Source: an uncultured Clostridia bacterium
GTDB taxonomy: Bacteria > Bacillota > Clostridia > Christensenellales > UBA1242
NCBI GenBank assembly: GCA_944381215.1
Contig: CALWKF010000001.1
Span: 1-64,000, forward strand
Length of the DNA: 64,000 bases
Direction: 5' to 3'
The notes beneath the pieces were generated by a model. The model searched no databases. It was not told where the DNA came from and worked only from the letters and a program-made list of their open reading frames with translations. Numbering within the stretch: position 1 is the stretch's first letter; every line of letters starts with the position of its first letter. Both the position numbers and the translations under genes were made by a program. Shown here in pieces: positions 38,703-47,916 of the stretch.

Positions 38703-41700
38703 ATGTTTGAATTAAAAAACTTTGACTCAATTAAAATAGGTTTGGCTTCACCCGAAAAGATTCGCGAGTGGTCTCACGGTGAGGTTACAAAGCCTGAAAC
38801 TATAAACTATCGTACACTTAAACCCGAAACAAATGGTTTGTTCTGCGAGAGAATTTTTGGACCATGTAAGGACTTTGAGTGCCACTGTGGTAAATACAAG
38901 CGCGTTAGATACAAGGGCCACCACTGTGAAAAATGTGGTGTAGAAATCACACGAAGTAAGGTCCGCAGAGAGCGTATGGGCCACATCGAACTCGCGACCC
39001 CTGTATCGCACATTTGGTTCGTGCGCGGAGGTACGTCAAGGGTGGGTAGTATCCTCGACATGACCGCAAAGAACCTTGAGCAAGTGCTTTATTACGCTAG
39101 TTACATTGTGCTCGACCCAGGCAAGACAAACTTTGAGAAAAAGCAGGTAATTACCGACAAGGAATACCGCGACGCAATCGAGGAGTTTGGACCCAACTCA
39201 TTTAGGGCTGGAATGGGTGGCGAGGCAATTCGCGAACTGCTCGACGAGATTGACCTAGAAAAGGAAAGCAAGGAACTCAAAGAGTTTATTGCCACTTCTA
39301 AGGGACAAAAGAAGTTAAAGGCAGTTAAGAAACTCGAGACTGTTGAGGCATTCTTAAAGAGTGGGAACAAGCCACGCTGGATGATCTTAGAGGTGCTTCC
39401 TGTATTACCACCGGACCTGCGCCCCATGATTCAACTAGACGGTGGCAGGTTTGCCGCAAGTGACCTAAATGACCTTTACCGTCGTGTTATTAACCGTAAC
39501 AACCGACTAAAAAAACTTATCGACCTCGCAGCACCCGATGTCATTATCCGTAATGAAAAGCGTATGCTCCAAGAGGCCGTTGATGCCTTAATCGACAACG
39601 GTAAGCGCGGAAAGCCTGTGTTAGGCGCAAAACAGCGCGAGTTGAAATCACTAACCGCTATGATTAAAGGTAAGCAGGGTCGTTTCCGCCAGAACTTACT
39701 TGGTAAACGTGTGGACTACTCTGGTCGTTCCGTAATCGTAATCGGTCCTGAACTAAAATTATATCAATGTGGTGTGCCAAAAGAAATGGCATTGGAGCTA
39801 TTTAAACCCTTCGTTATGCACAAACTCGTAGACCTAAACTTTACCCAAAACGTAAAGAGCGCAAAGCGTATGGTAGAGCGCGAGCGTCCCGAGGTGTGGG
39901 ATATCCTTGAGGATGTAATTAAGGATCACCCCGTAATTCTCGACCGTGCACCTACACTACACAGACTCTCTTTGCAGGCATTCGAGCCCGTGCTAGTCGA
40001 GGGTCGTGCGATTAAACTACACCCGCTTGTGTGTGTGGGCTTTAACGCGGACTTCGACGGTGATACAATGGCTATTCACGTGCCCTTGTCAATTGAGGCA
40101 AGGACTGAGGCGCGCATGCTGATGCTCGCTAGTAACAACATTTTAAAGCCCGCAACTGGTTCGCCAGTTGTTGACCCTCAACAGGACATCATCTTGGGTG
40201 TCTACTACATGACTATCGAAAACCCCGACGCAAAGGGTGCTGGTTCGATTTTCAAGGATGAGGACGAGGCTATCACTGCCGAGCAGAATGGGTATGTTCA
40301 CGTAGAGGCTCCAATTCAAGTGCGTAGAACGGTTATGGTCGACGGCCAGCCCGTTACAGGCCGTGTTTCAACTACCGTTGGTAGAATATTGTTTAACCGT
40401 TGTATTCCGCAGTGCATCGGCATCGTAAAGCGCGAAAAGCCCGAGGACTACCTTGAATATGAGGTAAATTACACTGTTACCAAGGGTAAAATGGGTGAGA
40501 TTGTTGCCCAAACTTACCAGGCATTAGGTACGACCCCAACCGCCATTATGCTAGACAAGGTAAAGGCGTTTGGTTACAAATACTCCACATTAAGTGGTAT
40601 CACCATCAATGTGTACGACATGTTGATTCCTGAAAACAAAAAGGACATCATTGCAAAGCACAAAGAGATGGCGCAACAGAACGAAAAATTATACATCCGT
40701 GGTCTAATCACCCGCGATGAAAAGGTAAACAAGAACATCGAGCTGTGGAACGAGGCCACCGCCGAAGTAAAGCAAAGCGTGGTATCGAACCTCGGCACAT
40801 TCAACTGTTTAAAAATGATTGTGTCGTCAAAGGCTCGTGGTAGTGATGACCAGGTTAACCAGTTAAGTGGTATCCGTGGTATCATGACCAACACGTCTGG
40901 TACTAAGGTAGATATCCCGATTACCTCGTGTTTCCGCGAAGGCCTTAGCCCTATTGACTACTTTATCTCGGCCCGTGGTGGTCGTAAAGGTCTTGCCGAC
41001 ACGGCATTGCGTACTGCAGATGCAGGATATCTTAGCCGTAGGCTCGTAGATATCGCGCACGGCGTTGTCGTTACCCAAGACGACTGTTTTGCCGAGGCTG
41101 GCGAGACAATAAAGGGTCTAACTGTAACCGATTTGGTTAGTGGCGACCACGTTATTGAAACGCTTGAGGGCCGAATCAAGGGTAGAGTGTCCGTTGAGGA
41201 TGTAATTGACCCAAACACTGGCGAAGTGATTGTGAAGTCGAACGAGCTTATTACTCCTGACAAGGCAAAGGCAATCGTTGCTGCTGGTATCAAGGCCGTA
41301 AACATTCGTACCTTGCTCACATGTAAGTGTAAGCACGGCGTATGTGCAAAGTGTTACGGTCGTGATATGGTGTCGAAAGGGTTAGTTGAAGTCGGCGAGG
41401 CAGTAGGTATTATTGCCGCTCAATCAATCGGTGAGCCTGGTACTCAGTTGACGATGAGAACTTTCCACTCTGGTGGTGTCGCATCCGTTGCCGACATGAC
41501 CCAAGGTCTACCGCGTGTCGAGGAACTATTCGAGGCGCGCAAGCCAAATAACGCCGCAATCGTCAGCGAAGTCGCAGGAAAAGTACACATCCACGAGGTT
41601 AACAACCGTAAGTGCGTAGTCGTACACACCCCTAACGGTGATGTCGAGTACTTGCTCCCTGCAAAGAGCATAATTACCGTTACCGAAGGGCAGGTTATCG

Positions 41701-42374
41701 AGAGTGGTACACCGCTAACTTATGGTAGTCTGTATCCATTAGATATCTTGCGTACTCGTGGGCTTAAAGACGTCGAGGAGTACCTACTTAAAGAAGTATT
41801 GTCTGTCTACAAATCTCAAAGTGTAGACCTTGATGCAAAGCACATCGAGATTATCATTAGGCAAATGCTCCGCAACGTACGCGTTGAGTCGAGCGGGGAC
41901 ACCGACCTAATTCCAGGCGACATTATCGACCTAAACGACCTTGAGGAGATTAACTTAAAGGCGATTATGGCTGGTAAAATGCCCGCTAGTGCAAAGCGTA
42001 TTTTACAAGGTCTAACCAAGGCTAGCTTGTCGACCAACAGTTTCCTCTCTGCTGCATCCTTCCAGGAGTCTAGTAGGGTGCTAACCGATGCCGCTATTAA
42101 GGGTAAGGTTGACCACCTAGTAGGCCTCAAGGAGAACGTCATCATTGGTAAACTTATTCCCGCTGGTACAGGTTTAAAGAGGTACAACACTATTGAACCT
42201 ACCGTTTATGAAGAGGTAAAGGAAGAAATCGCCAGCGAGAACGAGAGATTATATCCTAATGCAAAGACTGAGGAAGTTACCGAAATGGGCGAGATTAACG
42301 AGGGTGCTACCGAAGAGTCTGCTCCGCAAGTTGTGGATGATATCGAACTCGATGATTTTGACCTCAATATTTAA
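38703..42374 (+). CDS. rpoC: DNA-directed RNA polymerase subunit beta'
   Basis: A 1,223-residue RNA polymerase subunit. The N-terminal zinc site ([20 protein letters not shown]) and the lid/rudder segment are clear. The active-site loop reads NADFDGDTM, so the three Mg-binding aspartates are intact but the next residue, glutamine in most bacteria, is Thr455. The trigger loop and bridge helix ([29 protein letters not shown]), the second zinc site ([13 protein letters not shown]) and the C-terminal [25 protein letters not shown] are typical. The end is acidic ([12 protein letters not shown]). It is cotranscribed with rpoB and followed by a terminator. Confidence 0.98.
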   Translation: MFELKNFDSIKIGLASPEKIREWSHGEVTKPETINYRTLKPETNGLFCERIFGPCKDFECHCGKYKRVRYKGHHCEKCGVEITRSKVRRERMGHIELATPVSHIWFVRGGTSRVGSILDMTAKNLEQVLYYASYIVLDPGKTNFEKKQVITDKEYRDAIEEFGPNSFRAGMGGEAIRELLDEIDLEKESKELKEFIATSKGQKKLKAVKKLETVEAFLKSGNKPRWMILEVLPVLPPDLRPMIQLDGGRFAASDLNDLYRRVINRNNRLKKLIDLAAPDVIIRNEKRMLQEAVDALIDNGKRGKPVLGAKQRELKSLTAMIKGKQGRFRQNLLGKRVDYSGRSVIVIGPELKLYQCGVPKEMALELFKPFVMHKLVDLNFTQNVKSAKRMVERERPEVWDILEDVIKDHPVILDRAPTLHRLSLQAFEPVLVEGRAIKLHPLVCVGFNADFDGDTMAIHVPLSIEARTEARMLMLASNNILKPATGSPVVDPQQDIILGVYYMTIENPDAKGAGSIFKDEDEAITAEQNGYVHVEAPIQVRRTVMVDGQPVTGRVSTTVGRILFNRCIPQCIGIVKREKPEDYLEYEVNYTVTKGKMGEIVAQTYQALGTTPTAIMLDKVKAFGYKYSTLSGITINVYDMLIPENKKDIIAKHKEMAQQNEKLYIRGLITRDEKVNKNIELWNEATAEVKQSVVSNLGTFNCLKMIVSSKARGSDDQVNQLSGIRGIMTNTSGTKVDIPITSCFREGLSPIDYFISARGGRKGLADTALRTADAGYLSRRLVDIAHGVVVTQDDCFAEAGETIKGLTVTDLVSGDHVIETLEGRIKGRVSVEDVIDPNTGEVIVKSNELITPDKAKAIVAAGIKAVNIRTLLTCKCKHGVCAKCYGRDMVSKGLVEVGEAVGIIAAQSIGEPGTQLTMRTFHSGGVASVADMTQGLPRVEELFEARKPNNAAIVSEVAGKVHIHEVNNRKCVVVHTPNGDVEYLLPAKSIITVTEGQVIESGTPLTYGSLYPLDILRTRGLKDVEEYLLKEVLSVYKSQSVDLDAKHIEIIIRQMLRNVRVESSGDTDLIPGDIIDLNDLEEINLKAIMAGKMPASAKRILQGLTKASLSTNSFLSAASFQESSRVLTDAAIKGKVDHLVGLKENVIIGKLIPAGTGLKRYNTIEPTVYEEVKEEIASENERLYPNAKTEEVTEMGEINEGATEESAPQVVDDIELDDFDLNI

Positions 42375-42377
42375 TAT

Positions 42378-42411
42378 AAAAAGACTTAAGTTTTTAACCT
42401 AAGTCTTTTTT
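42378..42411. terminator. Bidirectional terminator between rpoC and the DUF378 gene
   Basis: AAAAAGACTTA (42378-42388) pairs with TAAGTCTTTTT (42400-42410). The right arm overlaps the last codons of the convergent DUF378 gene. Confidence 0.85.
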
Positions 42412-42788
42412 ATTGCTTTTATTTGCTTGCTTGACTTGTTTTTGGGCTTTACCGTAATGGTTACCGACTCGGCCTCGGCCTTTTTATCCTCGTTTCCACT
42501 CTCATCTTTGTTGTCGTTGTTTTCACTTTTGTCTTTGCTATCGTTGACCGCGGGGGCGGAAAGGGCTCCTTTTTTGCTCTTTTTCGGCTCGTAAATTTGT
42601 CCTTTTTTAATGGGTAGGGCAATTACCGAGTAAACTGCGCAGATACCTATTATACAGTACAGGAATCGACTCACAAAGTGCGCTTGACTGCCGAAAATTC
42701 CCGCAATGATGTCAAACTGGAATAAACCTATGCAAAACCAGTTTATTCCGCCAAAAATTACGATTAAATACGCAATTAAATTAAACAT
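42399..42788 (-). CDS. DUF378 family membrane protein with charged tail
   Basis: A 129-residue protein. Residues 1-66 match the DUF378 (YuzA-like) family: two membrane helices with FGGINWFCIGLFQFDIIAGIFG and FVSRFLYCIIGICAVYSVIAL. Residues 70-129 form a lysine- and acid-rich cytoplasmic tail that the usual 65-75-residue members lack. The family's function is unknown. The start follows AAAGGAG. It is convergent with rpoC and shares its terminator, whose right arm lies inside the coding end. Confidence 0.85.
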   Translation of the reverse strand: MFNLIAYLIVIFGGINWFCIGLFQFDIIAGIFGSQAHFVSRFLYCIIGICAVYSVIALPIKKGQIYEPKKSKKGALSAPAVNDSKDKSENNDNKDESGNEDKKAEAESVTITVKPKNKSSKQIKAIKKT

Positions 42789-42907
42789 ACCTACTCCTTT
42801 ACAAATAAAGTGTGATATTATTACAAAATTTATGCATTGCTACTCTAAAATCTCTTAAAATTGCGCCGAAATTTCTATTTAGACATTTTTTTCAATTTGT
42901 TTATATA

Positions 42908-42918
42908 TTACGACAAAA
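42908..42918 (-). promoter_or_regulatory. Spo0A-box-like site upstream of spo0A
   Basis: On the minus strand the site reads TTTTGTCGTAA, one base from the core of the Spo0A box (TTTGTCGAA). It lies about 30 bases before the -35 of the spo0A promoter, so autoregulation is possible but unproven. Confidence 0.4.
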
Positions 42919-42945
42919 TATGCGAGTCTTTGCTAATGTAAAAAA

Positions 42946-42974
42946 TTGATTTAGATTCGGTTTAGGTCTATACT
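42946..42974 (+). promoter_or_regulatory. Promoter of spo0A
   Basis: TTGATT (42946-42951), 17 bases, TATACT (42969-42974). Confidence 0.7.
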
Positions 42975-43004
42975 TTTAGTATGAATTTTTGAAGGAGTAA
43001 GAAA

Positions 43005-43799
43005 ATGGAAAAACTTAAAATTGCTATTATCGATGATAGTCAGCAAATGAAAAAGAATATTGAAGAGTACTATAAAAATAACGAAAACTACGAAATAGTT
43101 TTTGAGAGTGGCGACGGCGCAATCGCTGGCGAAAATGTGCTAAATAGTGGCGCGCAGGTGGTTTTGCTTGATTTAGTGCTACCAAACCGAGACGGTTTGA
43201 CTGTATTAGGTGATATCATGTCGGCCCCAAATCCTCCAAAGGTCATAATTGAGACTGCTCTTGTAGGTGATGCCTTTGTTCACAAGGCTATGCAACTAGG
43301 AGCTAGCGACTACGTAGTAAAACCCTACGACCTAAAACTCATGGATGAAAAAATTCGCGAGTCAGTGTCTACTCCGCGTGGCGAGAACATGACACAAGAA
43401 AGGGTGGACAGAGTGGTCGAGAGTTACTCTAAAAAGGCACCCACTCGCAACCGCAACCTCGACGAGCGCATTAGTAACATTTTTATCACTGTCGGCATTC
43501 CTGCTCATATAAAGGGCTACCAGTTCCTGCGCGAAGCAATCAAAATGGCCGTGGACAGCCCCGAAATTGTGAATAGCATCACAAAAAAGTTGTACCCAAG
43601 TATTGCCGAAAAGTTTGATACCAGCCCTAGTAAAGTCGAGCGCGCCATTAGACACGCAATCGAAGTTGCGTGGAACAGAGGTAAGATTGAAAACATAAAT
43701 AACGTGTTCGGGCTCCAAGTTTATGGGACTAACGAAAAGCCCACAAACGGCGAATTTATAGCACTTGTAGCCGATAAAATGATAATTGAAGGCTGTTAA
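43005..43799 (+). CDS. spo0A: Sporulation master regulator Spo0A
   Basis: A 264-residue response regulator. Receiver domain 1-120: acid pair Asp10-Asp11, phosphoacceptor Asp56 (VVLLDLVLP), Thr84 and Lys106 (YVVKPYD). The C-terminal DNA-binding domain is unmistakable: GIPAHIKGYQFLREAI, SPSKVERAIRHAIEVAWNRG (recognition helix) and PTNGEFIALVADKM. Spo0A turns on sporulation genes and turns off others at TTTGTCGAA sites. Its usual neighbour spoIVB is absent. The start follows GAAGGAG. Its presence suggests the lineage descends from spore formers, though one gene does not prove sporulation today. Confidence 0.95.
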   Translation: MEKLKIAIIDDSQQMKKNIEEYYKNNENYEIVFESGDGAIAGENVLNSGAQVVLLDLVLPNRDGLTVLGDIMSAPNPPKVIIETALVGDAFVHKAMQLGASDYVVKPYDLKLMDEKIRESVSTPRGENMTQERVDRVVESYSKKAPTRNRNLDERISNIFITVGIPAHIKGYQFLREAIKMAVDSPEIVNSITKKLYPSIAEKFDTSPSKVERAIRHAIEVAWNRGKIENINNVFGLQVYGTNEKPTNGEFIALVADKMIIEGC

Positions 43800-43832
43800 A
43801 GCAAAAAATTTTAAAAAAATGCATATTTTTAG

Positions 43833-43861
43833 TTTACTTTTTTATAATTACTATATATAAT
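43833..43861 (+). promoter_or_regulatory. Promoter of the zinc-ribbon/acidic gene
   Basis: TTTACT (43833-43838), 17 bases, TATAAT (43856-43861). Confidence 0.7.
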
Positions 43862-43890
43862 AAAAGCAAATTTCAGTTAGGAGAGTAATT

Positions 43891-44502
43891 GTGGAAAAGA
43901 AAATTGAATTTATACGTTGCCCAAGATGCGAGTTAAACTTTATTAATAAGGCAGATAAACTCTGTAGCGTTTGCAAGAAGGAAGTCGAGGCAGCATTTAA
44001 TAAAGATGATGATATCGAGGCCGACCTCTCTGCGCTTGAGATTTGCCCAATTTGCAAGACCAACTACATTACCGATGATGAGGACTGCTGTGCCTCTTGT
44101 AGACGCGAGCGCGAAATGGATGCTGATCTCGATGATGAGGACTTTGATGAAGATTACGATGACGAGGACGACGGCACCAGTCTGCCACTCGACCCAGAGG
44201 ATGATCTAGGCGACATGGTGAACACTATCGATGTAGACGACACAGACGACGACTTAGGCGGGCTTGATGACCTCGACCTCTCTATTCCTCCATTAGATGA
44301 TGACCTAGGCTTTGACGATATGGACGAAGAGGAAGACGATGAGTCTGACGATGTGGACGACTTCGACGACGATTTTGATGACGACTTCGACGACGATTTT
44401 GACGATGACGACGATGATGACGAAGACGACGAGGACGATGATGATTATGATGATGACTATGACGACGAAGACGACGACGATGATGATGACGAAGACGACT
44501 AA
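43891..44502 (+). CDS. Double zinc-ribbon protein with a poly-aspartate tail
   Basis: A 203-residue protein I cannot assign to a known family. Residues 10-28 (CPRC...CSVC) and 52-70 (CPIC...CASC) are two four-cysteine zinc ribbons. Residues 77-203 are almost all Asp and Glu, with FDDDFDDDFDDDFDD and long D runs. The start is GTG 43891 after TTAGGAGAG. Acidic tails of this kind can mimic nucleic acid (as in RpoE delta of Bacillus) or bind basic proteins; with two zinc ribbons, a role near ribosomes or RNA polymerase is possible, but that is speculation. A terminator follows. Confidence 0.85.
   Translation: MEKKIEFIRCPRCELNFINKADKLCSVCKKEVEAAFNKDDDIEADLSALEICPICKTNYITDDEDCCASCRREREMDADLDDEDFDEDYDDEDDGTSLPLDPEDDLGDMVNTIDVDDTDDDLGGLDDLDLSIPPLDDDLGFDDMDEEEDDESDDVDDFDDDFDDDFDDDFDDDDDDDEDDEDDDDYDDDYDDEDDDDDDDEDD
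44345..44500 (+). repeat. GAY codon repeat (poly-Asp coding)
   Basis: A trinucleotide-like run of GAC/GAT/GAA with TTT/TTC every few codons (period partly 15-18 bases) encodes the acidic tail. Because the codons vary, selection for the amino acids rather than recent slippage seems to maintain it. Confidence 0.8.
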
Positions 44503-44526
44503 TTTTTAAAAACTCTTATAAATATT

Positions 44527-44553
44527 AAACTAACCCCTAAGGGGTTAGTTTTT
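44527..44553. terminator. Bidirectional terminator
   Basis: AAACTAACCCCT pairs perfectly with AGGGGTTAGTTT. It serves the acidic gene on the plus strand and the YcxB-like operon on the minus strand. Confidence 0.88.
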
Positions 44554-45037
44554 ATGTTTTATTAAGTTCTGTGATTTTTAATAGTCTGCGAATTTCTATA
44601 AGGTCGTTTTCACTTAGATTGCTTTTTAACACGGGGTAGACCGCAAGCTTGCTAGGGTAGAGAAGTAGGTAGCGGTCCGTCTCCTTTACTTTGTAGAACT
44701 CACTATATTTAGTGGTAATGGTCGCCACTATCTCTTCACCGCGCTTACACTCAATACTTAGGGTATCCACATCAAAGGAATACGTGTTCGTAAACGGGTT
44801 TTCACCTGCCTTCTTAATTGTATTCGTTGTGCTAATTGTAAAGACTAGACCAAAGCCAAAGAACACCGCGAATAGTAGCAGAATGTTTAACAAACTATTA
44901 TCAAAAATCGTTTGCAGTACGATATATGCGACAATTCCCACGATTCCAACAACTAGCATTACAACACAAAGTATCTTCTGCACTCGCAAAATATCGCCTT
45001 GCACACGTTCATCCACGGTGGTTTTGCACTCAATCAT
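44552..45037 (-). CDS. YcxB-like membrane protein
   Basis: A 161-residue protein. Two close membrane helices (about 22-40 and 45-68) follow a short N-terminal strand region. The C-terminal half (TYSFDVDTLSIECKRGEEIVATITTKYSEFYKVKETDRYLLLYPSKLAVYPVLK) resembles the YcxB-type PH-like domain. Function is unknown. The start follows AAGGAGG. It is the second gene of a likely two-gene unit, nine bases after the 138-residue gene. Confidence 0.75.
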   Translation of the reverse strand: MIECKTTVDERVQGDILRVQKILCVVMLVVGIVGIVAYIVLQTIFDNSLLNILLLFAVFFGFGLVFTISTTNTIKKAGENPFTNTYSFDVDTLSIECKRGEEIVATITTKYSEFYKVKETDRYLLLYPSKLAVYPVLKSNLSENDLIEIRRLLKITELNKT

Positions 45038-45046
45038 ATGGCCTCC

Positions 45047-45463
45047 TTAGAGCATTTGCATCTCAGATTGTCGCTCTTGCTGTTTTGGGGTGTACCTACT
45101 CAGTATTTTTTCACGCATAAAGTTAGTATACGCTTCGTTCGCCTCGGCAACGAGATAAGGGTAGTTTTTATTTATGTCTAGGGAAGTAACAGGGCGGTTT
45201 ACCAGCCTTGAAAGTTGGTCAATAAATCGCGTATAATCTACCAGCATCGAGTCGATTTCCTTTAACTGATGGTACGCCATGTTTTCGTTTTCCTCGAGCC
45301 ACCAAGGGTTGTTTTCGCTCGAGTATTTGTCCATCATGGAAACAATTCGCCCGAGATTTTCCTCAATATAACGGTTGCACGCCTCCATATTTCCATTAAA
45401 AAGTTCGTGAACATGACTTTTGGTAAAATGAACGAAATAATTAATGTTTTCACTACTTAGCAT
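45047..45463 (-). CDS. Hypothetical helical protein
   Basis: A 138-residue soluble, probably all-alpha protein that I do not recognise. Visible features are an aromatic NNPWWLEENENMAYHQLKEID segment and a C-terminal QQERQSE tail. It has no signal peptide, membrane helix or metal motif. The start follows AAAGGAAAGG. It has its own promoter and is followed nine bases later by the YcxB-like gene, so the two may work together. Confidence 0.75.
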   Translation of the reverse strand: MLSSENINYFVHFTKSHVHELFNGNMEACNRYIEENLGRIVSMMDKYSSENNPWWLEENENMAYHQLKEIDSMLVDYTRFIDQLSRLVNRPVTSLDINKNYPYLVAEANEAYTNFMREKILSRYTPKQQERQSEMQML

Positions 45464-45496
45464 AGCATATACCTTTCCTTTGTAAACTTCTAAAAA

Positions 45497-45525
45497 ATTG
45501 TAGCACCCAAATTATAGTTTGGCAA
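45497..45525 (-). promoter_or_regulatory. Promoter of the 138-residue hypothetical gene
   Basis: On the minus strand TTGCCA (45525-45520), 17 bases, TACAAT (45502-45497). Confidence 0.65.
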
Positions 45526-45535
45526 GCAATTTTGA

Positions 45536-45817
45536 TTACTTTTTATTTTTATCTTTATGTAAATCTTCGTCAAAAATTTCAACTACCATTTTGTCAAAAT
45601 TGACATGCTCGACAAAGTCCTCTGGGCGAAAGTGCGTGTTGTTAAACTCGTTTAAGTGCCTAATGTGCTTGTTTAGCACCACAGGGGTCGGCTCGTCAAG
45701 TTCGTTGCATATAGTCTCAAGATAGTCGCGCAAGGCCTTGTAGTCGAACACAGTGGGCTTAAAAATATTGTCCTTTAAAATCTTTTCGCCCAAAATGATT
45801 TTCGTCCATAACTGCAT
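45536..45817 (-). CDS. Small hypothetical protein
   Basis: A 93-residue soluble protein of unknown function. It has a helical KALRDYLETICNELDEPTP segment, then histidines in KHIRHLNEFNNTHF, and an acidic/lysine-rich end. No known motif is seen. A strong ribosome site (AAGGAGAAA) and its own promoter support it as a real gene. Confidence 0.7.
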   Translation of the reverse strand: MQLWTKIILGEKILKDNIFKPTVFDYKALRDYLETICNELDEPTPVVLNKHIRHLNEFNNTHFRPEDFVEHVNFDKMVVEIFDEDLHKDKNKK

Positions 45818-45844
45818 AATGTTTCTCCTTATTTACAAAAAACT

Positions 45845-45873
45845 ATGTTACCACAAAATTTATAATTTTACAA
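45845..45873 (-). promoter_or_regulatory. Promoter of the 93-residue hypothetical gene
   Basis: On the minus strand TTGTAA (45873-45868), 17 bases, TAACAT (45850-45845). The same TAACAT -10 is used before the genes at 56220 and 62564. Confidence 0.55.
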
Positions 45874-46018
45874 ACAAATTGATATAATTTTTATTTAAGT
45901 ATTTTTTAAAATGCCCAACTTATATGAGTGCGCCTCAAATTTAAAAAAACTTTTGCGAATTTGTTTTGAAAAAATGAAAAAATGTAGTAAACTTAACTTA
46001 TATACTTTAGGAGCGGTT

Positions 46019-47218
46019 ATGGACAAGGTTTCTCTGTTTAAGTGTGATAACTATGATGAAAGCACGGTAGAAAGTGCTGTAAAGCAGGCAATCGATGCTC
46101 TGGGTGGAATGGAGTGCTTCGTAAAACCTGGGCAAACGGTCGTTTTGAAGGCTAACATGGTCATGAAATGCGAGCCCGAGAAATGCGCCACCACGCATCC
46201 AAGTGTCGTTGCGGCAGTAGGTAAACTCGCGCTCTCCGCTGGCGCAAGCCAAGTAATGCTTGCTGACAGCGCAGGCGGGCCCTTTAATGAGGCCTACATG
46301 GGCGCAATTTATAAAACGAGTGGCTTTACCGAGATTGCCGAAAAGTACGGCTTTACTTTAAACCACAACTTCGACTCTTTCGCTGTTGATATGCCGAATG
46401 CACGCGTAGGCAAGCACTTTTTAATTTGCGACTGCCTTCAGAGTGCTGATGTAATAATTAATATTAGCAAACTCAAAACCCACTCGTTTACAGGCTATAC
46501 TAACGCCGTTAAAAACATGTTCGGCGCAATTCCAGGACTTAGTAAGGTCGAAATGCACGGCCAGTTCCGCACTCTCGACGTCTTTGGCGACTTTATATAC
46601 GATATACTCGACTATTTTGGCAAAAAGCTTACCTTGAATGTAACCGATGCCGTGATGTGTATGGAGGGCGAAGGTCCCACAAATGGCACGCCCAGAAAAG
46701 TGGGCGCAGTGCTCGCTAGTGTCAACCCCGCGAGTGTCGATGCAGTTGCATTAAAACTTATGAATATCGACCCAATTACCATGCCCTTTATTAGCAAAGG
46801 TGTCGAGCGCGGGTACTTGGATAAGGACTTGAAATTAGAGGTGGTAGGGGACAGTGTGGAAAATTTTGTCGTGCCAGACTACGAGTATATAACACCTAAT
46901 AACTTCAAGCCTTTTGCAAACCTACCACAGTGGTTACAGGGGCCAGTTAATAAAATGATGACCCAACGCCCTACAATCAACAAGAAAAAGTGCAAGGGCT
47001 GTAAAAAGTGCTTCGAACACTGCCCTGTAAAAGCGATTTCAATGGTAGAAACACGCGGAAGTGACGTAAAAAAGGCCGAAATTGACTATGACAAGTGTAT
47101 TCGGTGCTTCTGCTGTCAGGAACTTTGCCCATTTGGCGTGGTCAAGGTCAAGTCAGGTATTGTTTACAAACTTATGCACCGAAGTGGCCAAAAAAGAATA
47201 AAAAATAAAAGCAAGTAA
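46019..47218 (+). CDS. DUF362 domain ferredoxin protein
   Basis: A 399-residue iron-sulfur protein. Residues 1-300 are a DUF362 domain with VVLKANMV, THPSVV, ADSAGGPFNEAYM and KLKTHSFTGYTNAVKNMFGAIPG. The C terminus holds two 4Fe-4S clusters (CKGCKKCFEHCP and CIRCFCCQELCP). The family is common in anaerobes and its reaction is unknown; it probably moves electrons at low potential. The start ATG 46019 follows TTAGGAGCGG; an in-frame ATG at 45911 adds 36 residues unlike the family and lacks a ribosome site. The gene stands alone. greA follows from its own promoter. Confidence 0.88.
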   Translation: MDKVSLFKCDNYDESTVESAVKQAIDALGGMECFVKPGQTVVLKANMVMKCEPEKCATTHPSVVAAVGKLALSAGASQVMLADSAGGPFNEAYMGAIYKTSGFTEIAEKYGFTLNHNFDSFAVDMPNARVGKHFLICDCLQSADVIINISKLKTHSFTGYTNAVKNMFGAIPGLSKVEMHGQFRTLDVFGDFIYDILDYFGKKLTLNVTDAVMCMEGEGPTNGTPRKVGAVLASVNPASVDAVALKLMNIDPITMPFISKGVERGYLDKDLKLEVVGDSVENFVVPDYEYITPNNFKPFANLPQWLQGPVNKMMTQRPTINKKKCKGCKKCFEHCPVKAISMVETRGSDVKKAEIDYDKCIRCFCCQELCPFGVVKVKSGIVYKLMHRSGQKRIKNKSK

Positions 47219-47230
47219 TGGCATATTTAC

Positions 47231-47259
47231 TTGACTTTTTAGCGATTTTATTGTATAAT
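47231..47259 (+). promoter_or_regulatory. Promoter of greA
   Basis: TTGACT (47231-47236), 17 bases, TATAAT (47254-47259). Confidence 0.8.
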
Positions 47260-47296
47260 AATCGCCATATTTAACATAAATTTAGGAGCAGAAAAA

Positions 47297-47773
47297 ATGG
47301 AAAAAGAAACAGTTGTTACGAAAGAGGGCTTAAAGCAACTTAAAGATAGATTAGAGTTTTTAATTAAAGTTAAGCGTCCCGAGTGCGTTGAAAAAATTGG
47401 TATTGCGCGTAGTTATGGCGACTTGAGTGAGAACGGCGAGTACCAGGCTGCACGCGAAGAGCAGGCAAACATCGAGTCTGAAATTCTCGAAATCGAGGAA
47501 AAACTCCGCCACGTACGCGTAATTGATGAGAACGATATCGACACCAGTACCGTCAGTCTCGGTTGTACCGTGAAAATTCACGACATGAAATTTGACGAGG
47601 ACATGACCTATAAAATCGTAGGTAGTACCGAGTCCGACCCGCTAAATGGCCTACTTAGTAACGAGAGCCCCGCAGGTAAAGCACTAATCGGTGCTAAAAA
47701 AGGCGACATTGTTACCTACAAGTCTGTAAACATGGGCGAAATTCAGCTAAAAGTCCTCGACATCAAAGCTTAA
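47297..47773 (+). CDS. greA: Transcription elongation factor GreA
   Basis: A 158-residue protein that rescues backtracked RNA polymerase by stimulating transcript cleavage. The N-terminal coiled coil (residues 10-75) ends in the GARSYGDLSENGEYQAAREEQ-type tip (here IARSYGDLSENGEYQAAREE) with the acidic residues that hold the catalytic metal. The C-terminal domain includes YKIVGSTESDP, ISNESPAGKALIG-like and GDIVTY segments. Length and all key residues are normal. It has its own promoter and an AGGAGC ribosome site. Confidence 0.96.
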   Translation: MEKETVVTKEGLKQLKDRLEFLIKVKRPECVEKIGIARSYGDLSENGEYQAAREEQANIESEILEIEEKLRHVRVIDENDIDTSTVSLGCTVKIHDMKFDEDMTYKIVGSTESDPLNGLLSNESPAGKALIGAKKGDIVTYKSVNMGEIQLKVLDIKA

Positions 47774-47852
47774 TCTATCAAAGTACTTTATTGCTTTCAA
47801 AAATTTTTTGATTAAATAGTTATTAAAAATTAATATCACAATTTTATAAAAT

Positions 47853-47885
47853 AAAAAGACATATTCATCCGAATATGCCTTTTCT
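47853..47885. terminator. Bidirectional terminator between greA and the dnaI-like gene
   Basis: GACATATTC pairs with GAATATGCC (one mismatch), with A-rich and T-rich flanks that give a T run on both strands. Confidence 0.75.
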
Positions 47886-47916
47886 CATTTGATACTTTAA
47901 ATTTAAAACTATATTT

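Noticed and set aside
44006-44509. Met/Thr-rich frames in the acidic-tail region
   Set aside because: They are out-of-frame readings of the GAY repeat.
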